64,000 bases of DNA, taken from assembly GCA_961205875.1 (NCBI GenBank), contig OY540819.1:6078501-6142500 (forward strand), read 5' to 3'. Every line of letters begins with the position of its first letter. Positions within the stretch are counted from its first letter, which is position 1. This DNA comes from Sialis fuliginosa (Eukaryota; Arthropoda; Insecta; Megaloptera; Sialidae). Position numbers and translations under genes: made by a program. The notes under the pieces were generated by a model. It was not told the origin of the DNA, made no database searches, and was given only the letters and a program-made list of their open reading frames with translations. Positions 57,561 through 64,000 of this stretch are shown piece by piece.

Positions 57561-59100
57561 AAATATTCGAAAATTGGCGAAAAGGAGAATATTATTTACA
57601 ATAATTGTGTATAAAAACCTTAAATCAATTACAAATTAGTTTCATTTCCAAAGACGCACTATTGGAAAGTATCATATCGCTGAAGAAGTTAGGATTTTAT
57701 AATCACCTATATACAAACAAAATCGCAATTACATAAGGTGGCGTATTATTCTTTTAATGAAATACGTAGCTAATCAATGGTTTCTTGATTGCAGTGGCAA
57801 GTGCACGCGCAGTTAAGTGCATACAAATAAACACTAATATTTACTTAATTATTACACTTGATTGCAATTTCTATTACAAAGCTCCACTCAATTAGCCTCT
57901 TCCGATATGTTTAACACCACGTTTGTATGTATGTATATATGTTTACAGTTACCTGAATAATTACAGTGGCTTTTGTGAAGTGGTATTGAATATAATAATA
58001 TAATATTTATACCAGTGGTATCACAACTTTGGTAATTGATAAAAGTTAAATTTAGATGTTCGATTATTTTATGAGCCATTGATTATAAGAAGTAGTTGTG
58101 GAGTCATAGGTGTAGTCAGATATTTTGCAGGAGGTAGGAAGAATATTAAGCATTTTAAGTTTCTTTTTCACGTGTATTATAAATCAGCGAATATCCACGC
58201 GACTGACTGCTTTAAAATGTAGGCATTTACACTAATAACCTTATTATTTAATATCATTTTTTATTAATAACATTGACATCAAAACTACTTTTGATTTTTG
58301 TTTTCCTTTTTAATATACATTTGTATTGTTAATTATCTATATAGTACGGGCTAGCAATAAATCAATTACCAAATAGCTTAAACTAATTCTAGTAGTTTAA
58401 GCTTTTTAGGAGTTCCATGAAAATCGGATTTTCATGTCAAATCGGAATTAACTGATAAATTTATTACTTTAAAGTCTCAAAAAAACATATTCATTGTATA
58501 GACAAAGCCTACAGATTTATATATTAGCATTGATTTGATCAAAATCAAATTCGACCTAATTTATTTGACAGTATTCAAAACACACTTTATTTTTCAACCA
58601 ATGTTATCCAATAATGACATCTAGCAAAAATGTAACAAAATTTAAATAAATTTTGAACGAGTTGAACAATTTATCTATAAATCAAATTTGAACACAAACA
58701 TCCAGCCGGCAAAATAAAACTAGTGACTGTGAAATGACGTTCGGTAAAACTGTAATGTGACTACAACACTATGTGTATTCAATCAGACCCATCTATCGGT
58801 GGAGTTGTGCAAACATATGAGTTATATTTGAACCTTCCCCTGGTCTCCACTTGTCTGTCTAACGAATCGATACAAAATACACACAATAGCAGACAGGGCC
58901 GTTTGTAGAGGGGCTGTTTAATGTGGTCCCCTTTGTCAAACTATCAACTAATATATTTTTGTAGGTATTTATAGTCAAAACTTTGGCAAAATTGACGGTC
59001 ATAACAATGCAGTATACATCCAGAAGTAAAAAAAAAACTATAGACTGACTAAAAAATTAGATTACAGATACAAAAATCTAAACGAGACATATCTTATTTT
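57561..59100. other. A/T-rich spacer
   Basis: An even-composition patch at 58700-58900. CAGACAGGGCCGTTTGTAGA at 58891-58910 resembles a hAT terminus without a partner. No gene. Confidence 0.35.
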
Positions 59101-59260
59101 TAATATACCGAGTGTTCCAGACTGTTTTACGCCAAAACTATTGAAGTTTTATGATAAAAAATTTACAGGAAAATATTTTTAACCTCCTAAAACCCCTCTT
59201 TTGGGGTAGTTTGAGGGGTACATGCCCGTTTCTCAGCAAAATCAAATGGAACGGTATATC
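59101..59260 (+). repeat. Fragment of a transposon-like repeat
   Basis: ATACCGAGTGTTCCAGACTG and ACCTCCTAAAACCCCTCTTT with GTAGTTTGAGGGGTACATG are of the wording found just inside 'TACAGGGTGTTCC' insect elements. No facing end was located. Confidence 0.3.
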
Positions 59261-59584
59261 CAAAAGTACATAATTTTAAAGATCATAAAAAAGTATGAAA
59301 CTTTTGTAAACAAATTTTTTTCATACATTCATTTTTTTAGAAAATATAGCGACTTGTTCCCAAATTTTAGGGTTTTACTATAAGCGCTCTAGTTTCGTTA
59401 AATATTAATGAAGTTTAATTTTTTAATTTTTTTTTTGAAAGTAGAAATAACGTACTTTCTAATGATGTATGTATGATTATTTGAAATATGGATAGTTTAA
59501 AGTGTCATACGCGACATATCAAAAATGCAAAAGTTCAATTGGGGATAATTCAAAAATTAATTAGTTATTATTTTAATTATTTAA
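59261..59584. other. A/T-rich spacer
   Basis: Nothing recognised. Confidence 0.45.
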
Positions 59585-59639
59585 CTATGAATTAAGAAAT
59601 GCAATATAATAATCACATAGTTCAAAGTTATTAAAAATT

Positions 59640-59833
59640 GTACATACACGTATATATAGTTTAACACAAATGTTTAGAAACGGTTCTGGGTACCCCATTC
59701 CCTCAGCTGACACCACAATGTTGAGCGGCTCATAAAAAGCAAATATGCTGTTGCCAAATTGTGTGTCCGATGTGTTTGGACAACCGTGAATTAAATTATC
59801 CCTTTTAGAAAAATATATTATCCCGATTCCCAC
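59640..59833 (-). other. Open frame of even composition (82 codons, unrecognised)
   Basis: The minus-strand frame from ATG at 59833 to a stop near 59585 includes FGNSIFAFYEPLNIVVSAEG followed by MGYPEPFL. The part at 59690-59790 is clearly less A/T-rich than its flanks and the residue mix is protein-like. No domain is recognised and there is no promoter, splice or repeat context. Exon fragment or chance. Confidence 0.2.
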
Positions 59834-61060
59834 AACGTGATCGGAGTTTGTTTTTTTTTTTTAATTTCTAGATGTGATAATTTCATTATATATATACTCG
59901 TTTTATTTAATTTAGAATTGTTTATTTTCAATGTTTGATTTTTTATTTATTGCTTCTTTGTTTACTATTACGTATTTATAGTTTAAAATTTTTAATTTTA
60001 TTTTGATTTTAAAATACTAATTATCAAATAATCTGTATTCTAATTCTAACCTTTTTTATAGAAAATAATTAGTGTTCAATAGTAATATTTTTTTAAATGA
60101 ATTCTTGAAAAAAACGAATTCTTTTATAGCGATTTATCTATACAATTCAATATTCAATTTATACATTTTAATTTTTAATCTCGAGCATTAAACCAATCCT
60201 TCTTTTTATAAAATAATATGTATACATAATTTCCACGGGTATTTGTAAATAGAAAAAGTATTTGAATTTTGAATTCATTGTAGTACCTACCTACTACCTA
60301 CCAAGATGTTTAGAAAATAAACATAGGTAAGTTACAAGTTACAATTAAAAAAAACACATGAATAAATTTATTTTAATATATGATCCTGGTGTAGATAATT
60401 GACATTTATAAAGGCACTAATCTAACAGCACTTAAAACAACTCAATTAAATAATCAAAACAATATAATGTTCACATAAATTTAAAAATAGCTCGTAAAAT
60501 ATGTGCAACATTTATGATACAATTTAATAGACCACATGCTCTTTAATAATAACATTTCTACATCTTTAAATAACTGCGATAATGTTTAATTATTAAAAAC
60601 AAATTTTAAGTATAATGTATAATAATTTACATATTTATATTAATCTTGAATATTCTCATAACTTCATATATAAATTCTTGTTACTTCTATTTATGTATCG
60701 ATGAATAATAGACTGTTGGGCTATAAAATGTATCCGTCTACGTTCAACACACGTGATATAATATACAGGATTCTTTATTTTAGTAATTTTAGCGATTAAT
60801 CATAAGACAACTTTTTAAAACAATTTAGCATTAGTTTTTTTTCCGTTTTAAAAGCTAAAGCTTATAATTAACTCTCTATAACATGAGTGGACACATTTTT
60901 TTGACAGGAGCCATATCCGAAATTAAAATTTATTCGTAGATCATCGCCATTGTTATTTGATTCTATAAACATGTTTATAAAAAAAATCATTTTCTTCACT
61001 GCATGTTTATTTTGTGGCTCTCGATCATGAGAATTGTACCAATGCAATATTTGAACATAC
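59834..61060. other. A/T-rich spacer
   Basis: CTACCTACTACCTACC near 60288-60303 and long A/T runs; nothing recognised. Confidence 0.45.
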
Positions 61061-61094
61061 CTGAGAAGAATACACATATGTGCATCTACATACG

Positions 61095-61300
61095 TGCATA
61101 TATAGCTGGAACGGATACTACATCTTTACGGATGTTTGACGTTTTTTATCCGTCTGTGGATGCGAGGCATAGCCCAGAATGTTTCCTTCCGTTTCCTGTA
61201 TCGACTGTTCGCCACACTTGTTATGTCCGTGCGGTCTGTTCGACGACAACCACCTAACGTTCACAGGAAATGCAGTCACAGGTGGATACCTCTCTTATAT
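61095..61300. other. G/C-richer island open in all three plus frames
   Basis: Frames 61003-61257, 61136-61339 and 61179-61367 overlap because the island lacks the A/T-rich stop codons frequent elsewhere. None shows a domain. It could be an exon, a promoter region or old inserted sequence. Confidence 0.3.
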
Positions 61301-61370
61301 GTATATGAACAGAATCAACAACGTATTAGGGATTTTTAGTATTCAGTCAAATGTTTATAGCAATTAATTT

Positions 61371-62299
61371 GACTCAGAAGGTGTGCCATTAACTTTTTTT
61401 TTAAAGTGAGAGGTTAATTTTAATTGGTAGCCAAAACTATATATAAATTTATAAAAAGTACAAAAATGTATTTCATTTAAAAAAATTATATTGCTAAACG
61501 ATAGTTATCCAAAGAAAAAAAATCGTATAAAAAACAAGTAACCTATCAATATTATGATACCATCATAGGTTATACATGTTGTATTTATGTAAATATTAGC
61601 AGTAAAACACTAGAAAACATATAGGTTACGATAATAAACAGTTTACAAATGCCTACGAGACCTTCGACTAGTGTAAACATAAAAAGAAATAAAATCATTA
61701 ATTTTAAAATTTCATTACAATTTTAATGATGTCATGGCATGTACATTGTACATACTTACATGAAATTATTTTTAATTTGTGTGTGTGTGTTAAATATCGA
61801 AATTCACATCGATGTGTTTTACATATTCCATAGAAAAACTTTTTCCGAATGCCCCGAATCATTTTTTATTAATTAATATTAATTAATTTCCATGTAATTA
61901 ATAATATATTAATATTATATAAAAATAATTTAAAATATTTTAATATTTATTTAATACCAAGAATTAAGAGTATTTATTGAAGTCCATTTAATATAAAGCA
62001 AAGCGAAACCAAGAATTATATAATATTCATGAATTAGATATGTATATATCTAAGAAAATTTAAAAGTTTAATCAACGTATCTTTGAAGCCTTATAAAATA
62101 AAACCACTACTAAAGTTACTACTTAAGAGAAAACTAACAACAATAATATATAATTCTATGGTATGTACTACATTCTACATAAATATATACCCAATAACTT
62201 AAAGTAAAACTTTTAAACAAAGTTTAGTTTGATGAAACACCGTCTAACCGTACGGTTATAAAATTATACGTAAATAATATAGTATTAAAAAGTAAATAG
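61371..62299. other. A/T-rich spacer
   Basis: A short GT microsatellite at 61777-61790; nothing else recognised. Confidence 0.45.
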
Positions 62300-62420
62300 A
62301 CAGCAGGTGGTGTGGGGCGATTTGACGGTGTTGTTAATTATTTCCTAGAGGTTGGAGGTTCGATTCCGCATAGCTACTGGGTGTTTATACTTTGTATTTA
62401 ATTACCAACTAAATGTAAGT
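62300..62420 (+). repeat. tRNA-like head of a possible SINE
   Basis: GGTTCGATTCC at 62357-62367 is an exact RNA polymerase III B box (tRNA T-loop). The sequence before it (GCAGGTGGTGTGGGGCGATT...) is the right length for an A-box half but fits the A box poorly. ACTGGGTGTTTATA follows, a wording seen after tRNA heads in insect SINEs. No intact tRNA fold is present. Confidence 0.35.
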
Positions 62421-62685
62421 TAAATGTCAAAACACGACGGAATCTAAATTCTCAAAAGATTTTACCAAAGTGTGTCTGTGTACCTTATTTTTTCGTGGAA
62501 AACTATGGAAGTCTTGCTCGATTTTAATAATCCTTCAGGCATTTTCCTGGTGTGAATTATTATTTTAACATTCATGGTTTTAATTACGTATTTAATTTTA
62601 TGTAGTGTTTATTTATTTATTATTTCGTTTCTTTTTAAATCTACAAAAACATCTGCCTTAAACCATATATAATAATATATACCTA
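62421..62685. other. A/T-rich spacer
   Basis: Nothing recognised. Confidence 0.45.
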
Positions 62686-62687
62686 TA

Positions 62688-63572
62688 CAGAGTAGGGCAT
62701 TTAAAGTGTTACAGTTGATTATCTCAGAACCATCGCATATTTGAAAAAAATATTTCAACCAAAAAATGTTTGGTTGTAAGGGGGTAATCGAATAATAATA
62801 TTTTTTTGCTATTTTAACGTGGCCTTCAAGGATATTTGAAAGTCAACATCATTTTTTTAAATAGGAACCTATAGTTTTTATTTAGTAATCTTATTCTAAG
62901 TGAAAAAACACGAATCTTTCATTGAAAACTTTTTTTTGAACAACCCAAGCTTTCCAAGGTATCTAACAAAATAATTCGAGATTTTGAACTTTCAAGAATT
63001 TTTTACTCAGAAACCACAAACTTTAGAAAAAAAGTACAGGATACACAAAATATTTATTTTGGACTAATAAAGCGTGGAGAATTATTTAAAAAATTTAAAA
63101 AACTTTTAAAAACTTTTTTTATTTATTTTATTTTAGCAAAAACAAAAAAAGTACGAAATGTTAAAAAAATCTAGAATAATTCTCCAAGTTTCATTAGACC
63201 AAAATAAACATTTTTTGTATCTTGTACTTTTTTTCTAAAGTTTATGGTTTCTGAGTAAAAAATTCTTGAAAATTCAAAACCTCGAATTATTTTGTTAGAT
63301 ACCTTGGAAAGCTTGGATTGTTCAAAAAAAAGTTTTCAATGAAAGATTCGTATTTTTTCACGTAAAATAAGATTACTAAATAAAAACTATAGGTTCCTAT
63401 TTAAAAAAACGATGTTGACCTTCAAATATCCTTGAAGGCCACGTTAAAATAGCATATAAATATTACTATTCGATTACCCCCTTACAACCAAACATTTTTT
63501 GGTTGAAGCATTTTTTCAAATATGCGAAAGTTCTGAGATAATCAACTGTAACACTTTAAATGCCTCACCCTG
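62688..63572. mobile_element. Tc1/mariner-type foldback element, 885 bp
   Basis: Ends CAGAGTAGGGCATTTAAAGT and, inverted, CAGGGTGAGGCATTTAAAGT, with TA on both sides (62686-62687, 63573-63574). The inverted arms reach almost to the middle (about 62688-63088 and 63172-63572), through GTTACAGTTGATTATCTCAG, AACCAAACATTTTTTGG-type and CTTTCCAAGGTATCTAACAA blocks, with scattered mismatches. Same architecture as the palindrome at 2817 but visibly older. Non-coding. Confidence 0.88.
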
Positions 63573-63574
63573 TA

Positions 63575-64000
63575 TATATTTAATTGATAATACATATACA
63601 ATTCTGGGTGGCGTCAAGCTGACTGATTTTTTTCAGTAATATTTTCGAAAATACCAAAAGTAAGAGAAAGCATATTTTATACCATAATGAAACTAACCAA
63701 AAGACATTTAAAAAAAATTGTACTCGTATGTATTTTTGTTTTATAATATGGTACAATTTTTTTTAAATATTTGAGAGAATACCTATTTAGTGTAATAGGC
63801 GGGCACTGCATTTTTTAACTAAATAACTTTTTTTTTTAGTTAATGCAGCCAAATGTAAGCATGTACTATAGCTGTAATAGACATGTCAAGAATAAATTAC
63901 TAACTATACATACGTTTTAGCGAAATATGTAAAGTATTTACTAGTTGTTATAAACACTTCACGAAGTATAAATAAATATGAATTAAATATGAAAAAATGA
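63575..64000. other. A/T-rich spacer to window edge
   Basis: TTAAAAAAAATTGTAC/GTACAATTTTTTTTAA form a small inverted pair near 63707-63766; nothing else recognised. Confidence 0.4.

Noticed and set aside
1..64000. CRISPR arrays, operons, prophage or other bacterial systems
   Set aside because: No regularly spaced identical repeats with unique spacers, no gene packing and no ribosome-binding-site/ORF structure; the sequence is eukaryotic.

Overview
The window is eukaryotic nuclear DNA, most likely from an insect. It is strongly A/T-rich, has no long open reading frame on either strand (the longest are under 100 codons), no operon-like packing, no rRNA and no convincing tRNA gene. It is full of short non-autonomous DNA transposons of kinds common in insect genomes. 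The order cannot be fixed from the sequence alone. I read it as an intergenic or deep intronic stretch. No complete protein-coding gene can be supported.

What can be annotated is mostly class II transposon debris. Tc1/mariner type (TA target duplications): a 2.48 kb near-perfect palindrome at 2817-5300, a foldback element at 62688-63572, a MITE pair at 44820-45153 and 52426-52811, and an orphan Tc1-like end at 30048. hAT type (8-bp duplications): 261-511, 28791-28915, 43421-43544, 48425-48957, 51008-51192 and probably 32631-32777; 6514-7008 shares ends with two of them. PIF/Harbinger type (3-bp TWA duplications): 10430-10761, 18589-18862, 49991-50304 and 51511-51842. A pogo/Tigger remnant at 8833-9302 holds the only recognisable coding fragment of the window, the first ~37 codons of a transposase. 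Elements of unassigned class lie at 11512-12167, 21053-21484, 26844-27022, 39805-40311 and 46246-46672.

Layout: 0-7 kb has a hAT MITE, the large palindrome and a long-TIR MITE. 8-12 kb has a dispersed repeat, the Tigger remnant, a Harbinger MITE and a 656-bp TIR element. 13-21 kb has a hammerhead-like motif, a 165-bp tandem array and degenerate repeats. 21-35 kb has scattered MITEs, a TATA-bearing G/C-rich island near 23.6 kb and an exon-like segment near 32.2 kb. 37-40 kb has a duplicated promoter-like G/C-rich segment and two further repeats. 43-57 kb is the densest repeat zone. 59-64 kb has a few G/C-richer islands, a tRNA-like (SINE-like) head and the second foldback element.

The observations most worth following up are the 1.06-kb-arm palindrome whose loop is an older copy of its own arm (a natural long-hairpin RNA source), two hammerhead-like cores each framed by perfect inverted repeats (one nested in a hAT element), and a MITE insertion whose unoccupied site survives in a paralogous repeat 27 kb away. 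Exon and promoter candidates are given as such with low confidence.
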